NCBI RefSeq assembly: GCF_015690355.1
Contig: NZ_JADPRT010000023.1
Coordinates: forward strand, 38,719-102,718
Source of the DNA: Streptacidiphilus fuscans
GTDB taxonomy: Bacteria; Actinomycetota; Actinomycetes; Streptomycetales; Streptomycetaceae
Length of the DNA stretch: 64,000 bases
Reading direction: 5' to 3'
Position 1 is the first letter of the stretch; every line of letters starts with the position of its first letter. A program made the position numbers and the translations under genes. Below are positions 26,226 through 35,363 of this stretch, piece by piece. Below the pieces are notes generated by a model, which saw only the letters and a list, made by a program, of their open reading frames with translations, did no database searches and was not told the origin of the DNA.

Positions 26226-27917
26226 TCAGCTGTGGCTGCCGCCCGCCGTTCCGCCGCGACGACGGCGGGTGAGCGCCAGTGCCGCTCCGCCGAGGACGAC
26301 GGCCGCGAGGCCCGCACCGACCAGCGGGAGGGTGTCGTCGCCGCCGCCGGTGTGCGCCAGCGAGCCGCCCGGACCGGTCGGCGCAGCGGGAGCCGTCGCG
26401 GCTGCGGTCGCCGAGGCCGACGGGTGCGCGACCGGGGACGCGGAGGCCGACGGGGTCCCTGCCGCCGGGGTGGCCGTCACCTGGAAGGTCGCGATGTTGT
26501 CCAGCGGCGTGTTGTCGTCCGGCTGACCGACCGCCACGACGGTGCCCTGCGCCGCGTGCAGCGTCCGGGTCGGCTTCAGGGTGAAGGCGAAGTCCGCCTC
26601 CGCGCCGGGCTGCAGGGCCCGGGTGACCAGGCAGGCGTAGACCGCGCCGGGGACGCCGTCACCGGCGGCCTGGGCGCGCACGCGGGCGAGCGCGGCCACG
26701 GGCGGCGGACCGTCCAGGGACTCGGCCTGGCAGCCCTTGGGTGCGGAGACGACGCTGACGCCCTGCGGCAGCATCGCGAGCAGCGCCGCCGTGGTCCCAC
26801 CGGGAGCGCCGGGCACCTGACGGGTCGGCACCGTCCCGTCGTTGCGGACGCCGAACACCGTGGTGACCTTCCGGCCGACGGTGCCGGTCACGTCGTGCGC
26901 GACCGCGGCGACGTCGTCCGCGCTGACCAGATGCAGTTGGGAGACGGCGACGTTGTTGTCGTAGTTGATGTCGGGGGCCACGTTCGGCAGCGCATGCCGG
27001 GCCGAGGCCGGGACCGGCACGAGGGCGAGTGGTGCGCCGTGGCCGGGCGTGCCACCGGTGATCGAGGAGTCGATCTGACCGCCGGTCACGTCCCACCCGT
27101 ACATCAGCACGCCGTCCGGGGCCTGCGACACGGCCGAGACCGGGGCCGGGGTGGCGAGCTGGTAGGTCTCGCCGGGCTTGACGACCGTGTTGAAGTGGCA
27201 GACCACCGCGGTCGGGGCGCCCAGGCCCGCGTCCGCGCCGTAGCGGCAGTTGCCGAAACCGCCGCCCACCGACCAGGCACCGCCCTCGACCGAGTCGAGC
27301 AGCAGGGTGATGCCGGAGGCGTCCCGGTCACCGACATTGGCCACCTGCGGATTCACCGTCAGGGTGCCGCCCGGGGTGAGGCTCAGGGTGGTCGGCAGCG
27401 GCAGCACGGCGAGGTCGGGGCCGTCGCCGACGACGACCGTGGTCGTGGTGGGCGGGCTGCTCGGGTCCTCGGTGGCGTTGGCGGCGGTGACCGTGAACCG
27501 CACCGAGCCCTTGGCGGCGACCTTGGCTCCCGGCAGCGAACGAAGGCCCACCTCGACCTGGCCGACCCCGTCGACCGAGCCGAGCGAGCACGCGGCGTGG
27601 AGCCTGGCGGCGTCGGTGAAGCGGCAGTTGCCCGGCAGCGAGAGGCCCGCCACACCGGCGACCCGGCTCGCGTCGACGGCCACCTGCACACCGGAGAGCG
27701 GAGCCTGCTCGGCCATCACCGAGACGCCGACGCTGTGGTACTGCAGCGCCTGCGCGCCGGACGACTGCGGAAGCAGTGTCACCTGCGGTGTGGAGACCAC
27801 CGCGACGAACTGCGCACCGGCAGCGCCGGCCGGGACGGCGGTGAGGCCGCCCACGATGAGAACGGCAGCGGCCGCAGCTCCGAGACGAGCTGCGGCACGC
27901 GTGCGTATGAAAGGCAT
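26226..27917 (-). CDS. LAXTG-anchored surface protein
   Basis: A 563-aa exported protein. It has a signal peptide (MPFIRTRAAARLGAAAAAVL, cleavage near AGA), several beta-sandwich-like segments with paired cysteines (GNCRF, HAACSL, FGNCRYG, VVCHF, KGCQAE, YACLV), an Ala/Pro/Ser-rich stalk (about residues 465-520), the sorting signal LAHTG, a hydrophobic helix and an RRRR tail. LAXTG is recognised by class E sortases, as for streptomycete surface proteins, so it is probably linked to peptidoglycan. The repeated domains resemble DUF11/CARDB-type modules. Binding partner unknown. Confidence 0.85.
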   Translation of the reverse strand: MPFIRTRAAARLGAAAAAVLIVGGLTAVPAGAAGAQFVAVVSTPQVTLLPQSSGAQALQYHSVGVSVMAEQAPLSGVQVAVDASRVAGVAGLSLPGNCRFTDAARLHAACSLGSVDGVGQVEVGLRSLPGAKVAAKGSVRFTVTAANATEDPSSPPTTTTVVVGDGPDLAVLPLPTTLSLTPGGTLTVNPQVANVGDRDASGITLLLDSVEGGAWSVGGGFGNCRYGADAGLGAPTAVVCHFNTVVKPGETYQLATPAPVSAVSQAPDGVLMYGWDVTGGQIDSSITGGTPGHGAPLALVPVPASARHALPNVAPDINYDNNVAVSQLHLVSADDVAAVAHDVTGTVGRKVTTVFGVRNDGTVPTRQVPGAPGGTTAALLAMLPQGVSVVSAPKGCQAESLDGPPPVAALARVRAQAAGDGVPGAVYACLVTRALQPGAEADFAFTLKPTRTLHAAQGTVVAVGQPDDNTPLDNIATFQVTATPAAGTPSASASPVAHPSASATAAATAPAAPTGPGGSLAHTGGGDDTLPLVGAGLAAVVLGGAALALTRRRRGGTAGGSHS

Positions 27918-28079
27918 CTGTGATTCCCACGTGAGCGAAGTGTGAAGGGTGCGCTGGATCCAACCACTTCACCGCTCTCGCAGGCCAGAGCTGTGGCCCG
28001 ACCGTTATCCGCCGGTCAGGGCGCTCTCAGCCGGGGCGCTCGGTCAGGGCATCGCCGGACCGAGGCCGGTGACGGCCGG

Positions 28080-29096
28080 TCAGCCGGTTCCCGTGGCGAG
28101 TTCCTCGTCCTGGCCGGTGTTCGGGCGGACGCCGCGCGGGAAGAGGTCGCCCGGGGTGGGGATCGGCCGGACCGGGCGGTCGGCGGCGGGGCGGGCCGGG
28201 GTCCGGCGCTGCGGGTCGGACTCGGACGCGGGGGTGGACGCCGGGGTCGGGCGCTCGGTGTTGCTGCTCATGGCGATCGTTCCTCCACGACGGATGGGCA
28301 GGGGGTACGACTCCGCGCGGGTCTTCTCGCGCAGCCTGGCCGGGCGGTTCGCTCGGGCGAAGTCCGCCACCTTCCCCCCGCTCAGCACGCTGGCGATCCG
28401 CGGCGGGCGCGGAATCTCCGGCACCGCCTGCGCCGCTCCCCCGATCGGCGCCAACGGGCCCGGCGAGGGCCGCTCCGGCACCTGCTGCTGACCACGCGGC
28501 GCGCTCAACGCGACCAGCTGAGCGGCGGGCTCGCGCCCCTCCCCCTCGGGAAGCGCCGGGCGCGGCACTCCGGACGGACCGTCAAGTCGCTTGCGGACAC
28601 TGGCTTCCGCCAGCTCGGCGCAGCGGCGGCGCAGGGCCTGGCGGCGGTTGCGTTCGGCAGTCGCGCAGGGCATCGCGCCGAGGGCGCGCAGGGCGGAGAG
28701 GTCGTCGGAGTCCGGCAGGTAGCCGTCGGCGACGGCCTCCTCCAGTCGCTCCAGATAGCCGCCGGCACTGCCGGGCAGCGCGGCGCGGTAGCGGACCAGC
28801 TCCGCCAGCGCGAACGCCCGCATCCTCCCGCCTTCGTGCACCGCTTCGTCGATCGCCTCGGAGAGGCACAGAACGTCCTGGACGTCCTCGACCCAGGCGG
28901 CGCGCGCGCCGTGCGGGACGTGTGAGCCGTGTGCGGCTCGCGGGACCAGACCGAAGACGTCGGGTCTGTTCTCGGCGTTGACAGCGCTGACGCTGACCGT
29001 GCTGACCGTGCTCGTCGCATTCAACGCGACGGGTGGATTGAGGACGTGGGCGAGGGCCCGACGGAGGACCCGCAGCTCGTCTGCGCTGAAGGCCAT
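28080..29096 (-). CDS. Conserved streptomycete hypothetical protein
   Basis: I do not recognise a functional family. From the ATG at 29096 it is 338 aa; a start at 29126 would add MPTPHGSRGG. The first half is helical (FSADELRVLRRALAHVL, RMRAFALAELVRYRAAL, LPDSDDLSALRALGAMP). The second half is low-complexity Pro/Arg/Thr-rich, with several RPAP-like stretches, so it is probably disordered. No signal peptide or membrane span is visible. It lies downstream of coaX in the same direction, separated by a hairpin. Confidence 0.65.
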   Translation of the reverse strand: MAFSADELRVLRRALAHVLNPPVALNATSTVSTVSVSAVNAENRPDVFGLVPRAAHGSHVPHGARAAWVEDVQDVLCLSEAIDEAVHEGGRMRAFALAELVRYRAALPGSAGGYLERLEEAVADGYLPDSDDLSALRALGAMPCATAERNRRQALRRRCAELAEASVRKRLDGPSGVPRPALPEGEGREPAAQLVALSAPRGQQQVPERPSPGPLAPIGGAAQAVPEIPRPPRIASVLSGGKVADFARANRPARLREKTRAESYPLPIRRGGTIAMSSNTERPTPASTPASESDPQRRTPARPAADRPVRPIPTPGDLFPRGVRPNTGQDEELATGTG

Positions 29097-29143
29097 GCCG
29101 CCGCGAGACCCGTGAGGCGTAGGCATGGGACGACTGTACGTAA

Positions 29144-29212
29144 CGAAAAGGGAAAATCGGATGAACCACGCCAGTTTCGGCGGGTCGTCCGATTTCTCCC
29201 TTTCCGTTTTCG
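29144..29212 (-). terminator. Hairpin downstream of coaX
   Basis: The left arm CGAAAAGGGAAAATCGGA and a right arm beginning TCCGATTTCTCCCTTTCC pair imperfectly. It lies 14 bases beyond the coaX stop and in front of the next gene. Confidence 0.6.
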
Positions 29213-29225
29213 AATCGGAATTGCC

Positions 29226-30014
29226 CTACGAGGTCGCGGTGTTGCGCTCGAAGACCAGCCGCAGCCCGACCAGCGTCAGCCAGGGCTCGTGCACGTCGAT
29301 GCTGGTCGCCTCGCCCAGCACCAGCGGCGCCAGGCCGCCGGTCGCGATGACCTGGACGTCGTCCGGGTCCTCGGCCAGCTCCGCCGCCATCCGGTTGACG
29401 ATCCCGTCGACCTGTCCGGCGAAGCCGAAGAGCACCCCGGACTGCATCGCCTCGACGGTGTTCTTGCCGATCACGCCGCGCGGCCGGGTCACCTCGATCT
29501 TGCGCAGCATCGCGCCGCGGACGCCCAGCGCCTCCACGGAGATCTCGATGCCCGGCGCGATCGCCCCGCCCACGAAGTCGCCGCGCTCGTTGATCGCGTC
29601 GAAGCTGGTCGCCGTGCCGAAGTCGACGACGATGCACGGGCCGCCGTAGAGGTGCTTGGCCGCCAGCGTGTTGACGATCCGGTCGGTGCCGACCTCCTTG
29701 GGGTTGTCGGTCAGCACGTGCACGCCGGTCTTGACGCCCGGCTCGACCAGGACGGCCTGGACGTCGCCGTAGTAACGCCGCGTCACCTCACGCAGCTCGT
29801 GCAGGACCGACGGCACGGTGCAGCAGATAGCCAGCCCGTCCACGGACTCGGTCTTCAGCACCGGGTGCGCGCCCATCAGCCCCTGCATCAGCACCGCCAG
29901 CTCGTCGGCGGTGCGGCGCGGGTCGGTGGAGACCCGCCAGTGCTCGACAATCTCCTCGCCGTCGAAGAGACCGAGCACGGTGTGGGTGTTGCCGACGTCG
30001 ATGGTGAGCAGCAT
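29226..30014 (-). CDS. coaX: Type III pantothenate kinase
   Basis: Phosphorylates pantothenate, the first committed step to CoA. The 262-aa protein has the ASKHA nucleotide-binding opening LLTIDVGNTHTVLGLFDG, the pantothenate-site motif VGTDRIVNTLAA, the Asp motif VVDFGTATSFDAI and FVGGAIAPGIE. The length fits the family. It follows nadC and ends a run of genes for pantothenate and NAD precursors (panC, panD, nadB, nadC), so the operon supplies both CoA and NAD. Confidence 0.97.
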   Translation of the reverse strand: MLLTIDVGNTHTVLGLFDGEEIVEHWRVSTDPRRTADELAVLMQGLMGAHPVLKTESVDGLAICCTVPSVLHELREVTRRYYGDVQAVLVEPGVKTGVHVLTDNPKEVGTDRIVNTLAAKHLYGGPCIVVDFGTATSFDAINERGDFVGGAIAPGIEISVEALGVRGAMLRKIEVTRPRGVIGKNTVEAMQSGVLFGFAGQVDGIVNRMAAELAEDPDDVQVIATGGLAPLVLGEATSIDVHEPWLTLVGLRLVFERNTATS

Positions 30015-30071
30015 GGGCGCGCCGTTCCTGGTCGTGGGGTGGGCAGGGACAGGACAGAGAGGACGCGGTGG

Positions 30072-31025
30072 TCAGCCGCGCAGGTCCAGGCCGATGTCGA
30101 GGACCGGGGACGAGTGCGTCAGGGCGCCCACGGCCAGGTAGTCGACGCCGGTCTCGCCGACCTCGCGCGCGGTGTCCAGGGTGAGCCCGCCGGAGGACTC
30201 CAGCTTCGCCCGGCCCGCGACCAGCGCGACGGCCTCGCGCAGCTGCGGCACGGTGAAGTTGTCCAGCAGGATCAGGTCCGCGCCCGCCTCCAGCACCGGC
30301 GGGATCTGCTCCAGCGTGTCCACCTCGATCTCGACCGGCAGCTCCGGGTACGCCTTGCGCACGGCCTGGAACGCCTCGGCGACGCCACCGGCGGCGACCA
30401 CGTGGTTGTCCTTGACCAGCGCCGCGTCCGACAGCGCCATCCGGTGGTTGACGCCGCCGCCGCAGCGGACCGCGTACTTCTCCAGCGCGCGCAGGCCCGG
30501 GGTGGTCTTGCGGGTGTCCCGGACGACGGCGCCGGTGCCCGCGAGGGCGTCGGCCCAGGCGCGGGTCGCGGTCGCGATCCCGGACATGTGGCAGAGCAGG
30601 TTGAGCGCGGAGCGCTCCGCCGTGAGGAGGTCACGGGTCCGGGTGGTCACCGAGAGCAGCACCGTGCCGGCCTCGACGCTCGCGCCGTCCTCGACGTGCC
30701 GCTCGACGGTGAACTCCTCCTCGGCGACCAGCGAGAGCACGGCCTCCGCGACGCGCAGCCCGGAGACGACCCCGGCCTGACGCGCGGTGAAGTCCGCGGT
30801 CGCGACTGCGTCGGCCGCGACGGTGGCCACCGAGGTCACGTCCTCGCCCCCGGCGAGGTCCTCGGCGAGCGCGAGGGTCGCGATGTCCTCGACCTCGACC
30901 GGGTCCAGCCCCGCTGCTTCCAGCAGGGCCGCGAGCTCGGGGTCGAGGCCTGTCTCGTACTCGCCGCAGGCGCAGTCGTCGCCGCAGGCGTCCTGGACGA
31001 CGGGGAGCTCATCGTGGGTGTGCAC
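30072..31025 (-). CDS. nadC: Quinolinate phosphoribosyltransferase (nicotinate-nucleotide diphosphorylase)
   Basis: Converts quinolinate and PRPP to nicotinate mononucleotide. The 317-aa protein shows the core motifs RDTRKTTPGLRALEKYAV, GGGVNHRMALSDAALVKDNH and the barrel end LESSGGLTLDTAREVGETGV. A leader of about 20 residues has a short cysteine cluster (DACGDDCACGEYE) not needed for the fold. The start is GTG at 31025. A palindromic repeat of 100 bp sits between nadB and nadC. Confidence 0.96.
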   Translation of the reverse strand: MHTHDELPVVQDACGDDCACGEYETGLDPELAALLEAAGLDPVEVEDIATLALAEDLAGGEDVTSVATVAADAVATADFTARQAGVVSGLRVAEAVLSLVAEEEFTVERHVEDGASVEAGTVLLSVTTRTRDLLTAERSALNLLCHMSGIATATRAWADALAGTGAVVRDTRKTTPGLRALEKYAVRCGGGVNHRMALSDAALVKDNHVVAAGGVAEAFQAVRKAYPELPVEIEVDTLEQIPPVLEAGADLILLDNFTVPQLREAVALVAGRAKLESSGGLTLDTAREVGETGVDYLAVGALTHSSPVLDIGLDLRG

Positions 31026-31105
31026 TGGTCAGATCCTTTGTACTCAGAGGGTTGTTGCACTATCAGGGGCGCAGAGGTTCTGCAGGCGAGAAGCCATGCA
31101 CTGTC

Positions 31106-31210
31106 CAGGGGCGCGGGGAACTGCGCGAGAGACCACCGACGTCCGGATGGCCCTGCCCGTTCGGGGACTCACCACACGGAGTGGCTTGTCGCGCAGTTCC
31201 CCGCGCCCCT
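31106..31210. repeat. Palindromic intergenic repeat, copy 2
   Basis: 22-bp arms at 31107-31128 and 31189-31210 are perfect inverse complements (left arm begins AGGGGCGCGGGGAACTGCGC). The loop carries GGATGGCCCTG and TTCGGGG, shared with copy 4 in the same orientation. A partial older copy, beginning GTTGCACTATCAGGGGCGC, precedes it at about 31065. Confidence 0.85.
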
Positions 31211-31254
31211 AGGAAGGGCAACGTCCCCACGTCCAGAAGTGCCGCACCCACGAC

Positions 31255-32931
31255 TCACTCACTGATTCGGAGCGTTCCGTCGACCAGCGTCGTGACCAGG
31301 TGCCTGCGCCACCGCTCGTCGTCGCGATCCGGCGCGTCCTCGCGCCAGTGGCAGCCGCGCGTCTCCTCGCGGAGCAGCGCCGCCGCGGCCAGCGCCGAAG
31401 CGACCAGGTGGAGGTTGGTGGCCTCCCAGGTCTCGACCTGGACCGGCTCGCGCTTCTCCGTCTCCGGCTCCGACTCCGCCAGCGCGGCGAGCCGCTCGAC
31501 CGCGTCGGCCATGCTGGCCGCGCTCCGCAGGACGCCGACGCCGCGCGTCATGACGTGCTGGATCTCCGCGCGCGACTCCGCGGCCAGCAGCGGGACGACC
31601 TCGACCGGGCGGGTGGTGTCCTCGTGACGCGGGGCCAGCTTGCCCAGCCGGTCGCGCTCGATGATGTCCGCCGCGATCCGCTCCGCGAAGACCAGGCCCT
31701 CCAGCAGCGAGTTCGACGCCAGCCGGTTCGCGCCGTGCACGCCAGTGCAGGCCGCCTCGCCGCAGGCGTAGAGGCCGGAGACGGAGGTGTGCCCGCGCAG
31801 GTCGGTGCGGACCCCGCCGGAGGCGTGGTGCGCGGCCGGGGAGATCGGGATCAGGTCGGTGACCGGGTCGATGCCGTGGGACCGGCAGGAGGCGAGGATC
31901 GTGGGGAACCGCTCCTCCCACATCTGCGCGCCGAAGTGGCGGCCGTCGAGGAACATGTGCTCCGCGCCGGTCTCGGCCATCCGCCGGATGATGCCCTTGG
32001 CCACGACGTCGCGCGGTGCCAGCTCGGCCAACTCGTGCTGACCGACCATGAACCGCACGCCGTCCGCGTCCACCAGGTGGGCGCCCTCGCCACGGACCGC
32101 CTCGGAGATCAGCGGCTGCTGGCCCTCCGCGTCCGGGCCGAGCCAGAGCACGGTCGGGTGGAACTGGACGAACTCCAGGTCGGCGACCTCCGCGCCGGCC
32201 CGCAGCGCGAGCGCGACGCCGTCGCCGGTGGAGACGGCCGGGTTGGTGGTGGCGGAGTAGATCTGGCCCAGGCCGCCGGTGGCCAGCACCACGGCCCGTG
32301 CGTGGACCGCGCCGACGCCGTCGCGCTGGCCCTCGCCCATCACGTGCAGGGTCAGCCCGGCGGTGCGGCCCTCGGCGTCGGTGAGCAGGTCCAGCACCAG
32401 GGCGTGCTCGATCAGCTCGATGCCCTCGTCGTCGCGGACGGCCTCGACCAGCGCACGCGATATCTCCGCGCCCGTCGCGTCACCGCCAGCGTGGGCGATC
32501 CGGCGGCGGTGGTGGCCGCCCTCGCGGGTCAGCAGGATCTCGCCCTCGGCGTCGGTGTCGAAGGACGCTCCGGTCTCGATCAGGCGGCGGACCGCGCCGG
32601 GGCCCTCGGTGACCAGCATCCGCACCGCGTCCTCGTCGCACAGGCCCGCGCCCGCGACCAGGGTGTCCGCCAGGTGCTGCTCGGGGGTGTCGCCCTCGCC
32701 GAGCGCGGCGGCGACGCCGCCCTGCGCCCAGCGGGTCGAGCCCTCGTCCAGCATCGCCTTGGTGACGACCAGCACCCGCAGGCCGCCCGCACGCACGCGC
32801 AGCGCGGTGGTCAGCCCGGCCACGCCGGACCCGACGACGACCACGTCCGCGGTCGTCGTCCAGCCGGGGGCCGGTGCGGCCAGTCTCCGGACCGACGCCG
32901 ATGCCGATGACCCTGCCGATGCCGCTGTCAT
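31255..32931 (-). CDS. nadB: L-aspartate oxidase
   Basis: FAD enzyme that oxidises aspartate to iminoaspartate for quinolinate synthesis. The 558-aa protein has the dinucleotide-binding motif VVVGSGVAGLTTALRV, the region TRWAQGGVAAALG, the active-site segment HRRRIAHAGGDATGAEI, and SGGVRTDLRGHTSVSGLYACGE with HGANRLASNSLLEGLVF. Its start overlaps the panD stop (ATGA at 32928-32931). nadA is not in this window, so quinolinate synthase must be encoded elsewhere. Confidence 0.97.
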   Translation of the reverse strand: MTAASAGSSASASVRRLAAPAPGWTTTADVVVVGSGVAGLTTALRVRAGGLRVLVVTKAMLDEGSTRWAQGGVAAALGEGDTPEQHLADTLVAGAGLCDEDAVRMLVTEGPGAVRRLIETGASFDTDAEGEILLTREGGHHRRRIAHAGGDATGAEISRALVEAVRDDEGIELIEHALVLDLLTDAEGRTAGLTLHVMGEGQRDGVGAVHARAVVLATGGLGQIYSATTNPAVSTGDGVALALRAGAEVADLEFVQFHPTVLWLGPDAEGQQPLISEAVRGEGAHLVDADGVRFMVGQHELAELAPRDVVAKGIIRRMAETGAEHMFLDGRHFGAQMWEERFPTILASCRSHGIDPVTDLIPISPAAHHASGGVRTDLRGHTSVSGLYACGEAACTGVHGANRLASNSLLEGLVFAERIAADIIERDRLGKLAPRHEDTTRPVEVVPLLAAESRAEIQHVMTRGVGVLRSAASMADAVERLAALAESEPETEKREPVQVETWEATNLHLVASALAAAALLREETRGCHWREDAPDRDDERWRRHLVTTLVDGTLRISE

Positions 32932-33374
32932 GAGTGACTCCGTACTGCTGCGAGGGGGTTCGGCACGATCGCGTCGCCCCGCGTCAGACCACTGCCCTCC
33001 GGGGCAGCGGCGGCGTCCGCGCCGGTGTGGGTGATCCGGTTGTCGCGGTCGACGAAGACGATACGCGGCTCGTAGGAGCGGGCCTCAGCGTCCTCCATCT
33101 GACCGTAGGCGATCAGGATCACCAGGTCACCGGGGTGGACCAGACGGGCCGCCGCACCGTTGATGCCGATCACGCCGGTGCCGCGCTCCCCGGCGATCGT
33201 GTAGGTCTCCAGGCGCGAGCCGTTGTCGATGTCGACGATGTGGACCAGCTCGCCGGGCAGGATGTCGGCGGCGTCGAGCAGGTCCTCGTCCACGGTGACC
33301 GAGCCGACGTAGTGCAGGTCGGCCTGGGTGACGGTGGCCCGGTGGATCTTGGACTTGAGCATCGTGCGGATCAT
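32928..33374 (-). CDS. panD: Aspartate 1-decarboxylase
   Basis: Makes beta-alanine for pantothenate. The proenzyme (148 aa) has the self-cleavage site Gly-Ser in HYVGSVTVDEDLL, which yields the pyruvoyl group, and the substrate-binding GVIGINGAAARLVHPGDLVI. The ATG at 33374 (MIRTMLKSKIHRA) matches the family start better than the upstream 10-codon extension. The C-terminal 20 residues extend past the usual core. Overlaps nadB by 4 bases. Confidence 0.96.
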   Translation of the reverse strand: MIRTMLKSKIHRATVTQADLHYVGSVTVDEDLLDAADILPGELVHIVDIDNGSRLETYTIAGERGTGVIGINGAAARLVHPGDLVILIAYGQMEDAEARSYEPRIVFVDRDNRITHTGADAAAAPEGSGLTRGDAIVPNPLAAVRSHS

Positions 33375-33439
33375 GGGGTGGTCACGTCTCCTGTGGAAGT
33401 ACATGCCGGTCGGGATACATGCCGGTGCGGACCGGGCGG

Positions 33440-34297
33440 TCAGAACCGGAGTCGGACGTTGTCGATCAGCCGGGTCGCCCCCACCTTGGCGGCGACGGCC
33501 AGGACCGCCTCGCCGGTGAAGTCGTCCCGGTCGATCTCGGTGAAGTCGGCCGGGTCGATCAGTCCGAGGTAGTCGAGGGCGATGGTGCTCCCCGCCTCTT
33601 CAAGGACGGTCGAGGCGGCCTTGCGTACCGCCGACGGGTCGCCTCCCGCCTCCCGCGCGTCGCGGGCGGCGAACAGGGCGCGGGAGAGCGTCAGCGCGCG
33701 CTCCCGCTCCGCGGCGGAGAGGAACCGGTTACGGCTGGACAGCGCCAGCCCGTCCGGCTCGCGGACGGTCGGCACGCCCACGATCTCCACCGGGAAGTTC
33801 AGGTCGGCGACCATGCGCCGGATCAGGGCCAGCTGCTGGCCGTCCTTCTCGCCGAAGAAGGCCAGGTCGGGGCTGGTGAGGTGGAGCAGCTTGGCGACCA
33901 CCGTCAGCATCCCGTCGAAGTGGCCGGGCCGGGACGCGCCCTCGTAGCCGGTGCCCATCGGCCCGGCGCTCAGCCGCACCTGCGGCTCCCCGCCCGGGTA
34001 GACCTCGTCCAGGCTCGGCGCGAAGACGACGTCCGCGCCGGAGTCGGCGGCCAGGACGAGGTCCGCCTCCAGCGTGCGCGGGTAGCGGTCCAGGTCGTCC
34101 CGCTGGTCGAACTGGAGCGGGTTGACGAAGACGGTGACGACGACCGTCCCCTCCGCGCCCGCCTGCTGCCGTGCGGTGCGGATCAGCGTCGCGTGGCCCT
34201 CGTGCAGCGCGCCCATGGTCATCACCACCGCGCGCGGACGACCGGAGGCGGCGGCCGCCGCCTCCAGCTCGGCCTTGGTGTGCACCAGAACGGTCAT
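33440..34297 (-). CDS. panC: Pantothenate synthetase
   Basis: Joins pantoate and beta-alanine with ATP. The 285-aa enzyme has the HIGH-like motif MGALHEGHATLI, the region FVNPLQFDQRDDLDRYPRTL, FFGEKDGQQLALIRRMVADL and the KMSKS-like GLALSSRNRFLS. It starts at the ATG that shares one base with the stop of the upstream gene (TGATG at 34295-34299). It is followed by panD, the supplier of beta-alanine. Confidence 0.97.
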   Translation of the reverse strand: MTVLVHTKAELEAAAAASGRPRAVVMTMGALHEGHATLIRTARQQAGAEGTVVVTVFVNPLQFDQRDDLDRYPRTLEADLVLAADSGADVVFAPSLDEVYPGGEPQVRLSAGPMGTGYEGASRPGHFDGMLTVVAKLLHLTSPDLAFFGEKDGQQLALIRRMVADLNFPVEIVGVPTVREPDGLALSSRNRFLSAAERERALTLSRALFAARDAREAGGDPSAVRKAASTVLEEAGSTIALDYLGLIDPADFTEIDRDDFTGEAVLAVAAKVGATRLIDNVRLRF

Positions 34298-35241
34298 CAG
34301 AACTCCCGTGTCTCGTCCGCGAGGGCGTCCAGCAGAGCCTCGGCGGCCTCGGGCTTGAGCATCCCGTTCGCGAGCGCGCGGTCGGCGGTGGCCCGGGCCA
34401 TGGCCCGGTAGGCGTCCAGCAGTTGGGGCGTGGTCCGGCGCAGCTGCGCGACGTGGGCGCGCACCGTCCCGGCGTCGCCCCGGGCGACGGGGCCGGTCAG
34501 CGCGGCGTCGCCGGCGCGCAGCGTGTTGTCGAGCGCGGCGCCGAGCAGCGGCCCGAGCATCCGGCCGGGCTCGTTGACCCCCGCGAGGGAGAGCAGCTCC
34601 ATTGCCTGGGAGACCAGCGTGACCAGGTGGTTCGAGCCGTGTGCCAGCGCCGTGTGGTAGAGCGGACGCGCCTCCTCGGGCACCCACTCGGGCTCCCCGC
34701 CCATCTCCACGACCAGCGCTTCCGCCACCGGGCGCAGCTCTTCGGGCGCGGTGACGCCGAAGGGGCAGCCCGCGAGGCGGGCGACGTCGACGCTGGTGCC
34801 GGTGAAGGTCATCGCGGGGTGCAGGGCCAGCGGCAGCGCGCCGGCCCGGGTGGCGGGCTCCAGCACGGCGATGCCCTGGGCACCGGAGGTGTGGACGATC
34901 AGCTGGCCCGGTCGCACGGCGCCGGTCGCGGCGAGGCCCGCGACGAGATCGGCGAGCACGTCATCGGGCACGGTCAGCAGCACGAGGTCGGCGGCGGCCA
35001 TCACCTGCGGCGGCGTCACCAGCCGTACGCCCGGCAGCAGCTTCTCGGCACGCCGCTGCGACGCGAGGGAGACGCCGGAGGCGGCGACGACCTTGTGCCC
35101 GGCGTACTGCAGCGCCGCGCCGAGCGCGGGCCCGACCCGTCCCGTCCCGACCACGCCGACGGCGAGACGCCCCGGCCTGTTGTCGGGCGCGTCCGGGTCC
35201 GGCGACCCGAGGGTGGGCAGCCCGAAGTCGTCTGTGCTCAT
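34297..35241 (-). CDS. Rossmann-like / DUF2520 protein
   Basis: A 314-aa protein with an N-terminal NAD(P)-binding motif (VGVVGTGRVGPALGAALQYAG), a hydride-site-like segment (LVLLTVPDDVLADLV, HTSGAQG) and a helical C-terminal domain (PLYHTALAHGSNHLVTL). This is the DUF2520 class, related to F420/NADP oxidoreductases and ketopantoate reductase. Being first in the pan operon and coupled to panC, it could be a pantoate-forming reductase, though that is inferred from neighbourhood. Confidence 0.85.
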   Translation of the reverse strand: MSTDDFGLPTLGSPDPDAPDNRPGRLAVGVVGTGRVGPALGAALQYAGHKVVAASGVSLASQRRAEKLLPGVRLVTPPQVMAAADLVLLTVPDDVLADLVAGLAATGAVRPGQLIVHTSGAQGIAVLEPATRAGALPLALHPAMTFTGTSVDVARLAGCPFGVTAPEELRPVAEALVVEMGGEPEWVPEEARPLYHTALAHGSNHLVTLVSQAMELLSLAGVNEPGRMLGPLLGAALDNTLRAGDAALTGPVARGDAGTVRAHVAQLRRTTPQLLDAYRAMARATADRALANGMLKPEAAEALLDALADETREF

Positions 35242-35363
35242 TGCTCACGCCTCACAGCGGTGCAGTTCCGTTCCAGTCCTCAGCGGGTACCAGACGTTCC
35301 GAGCCAGTGTACGGCGGGAGGCGGGCCTGTCGCTGTGGCCTGTGTCATGGAGTGAGGTGCGGG

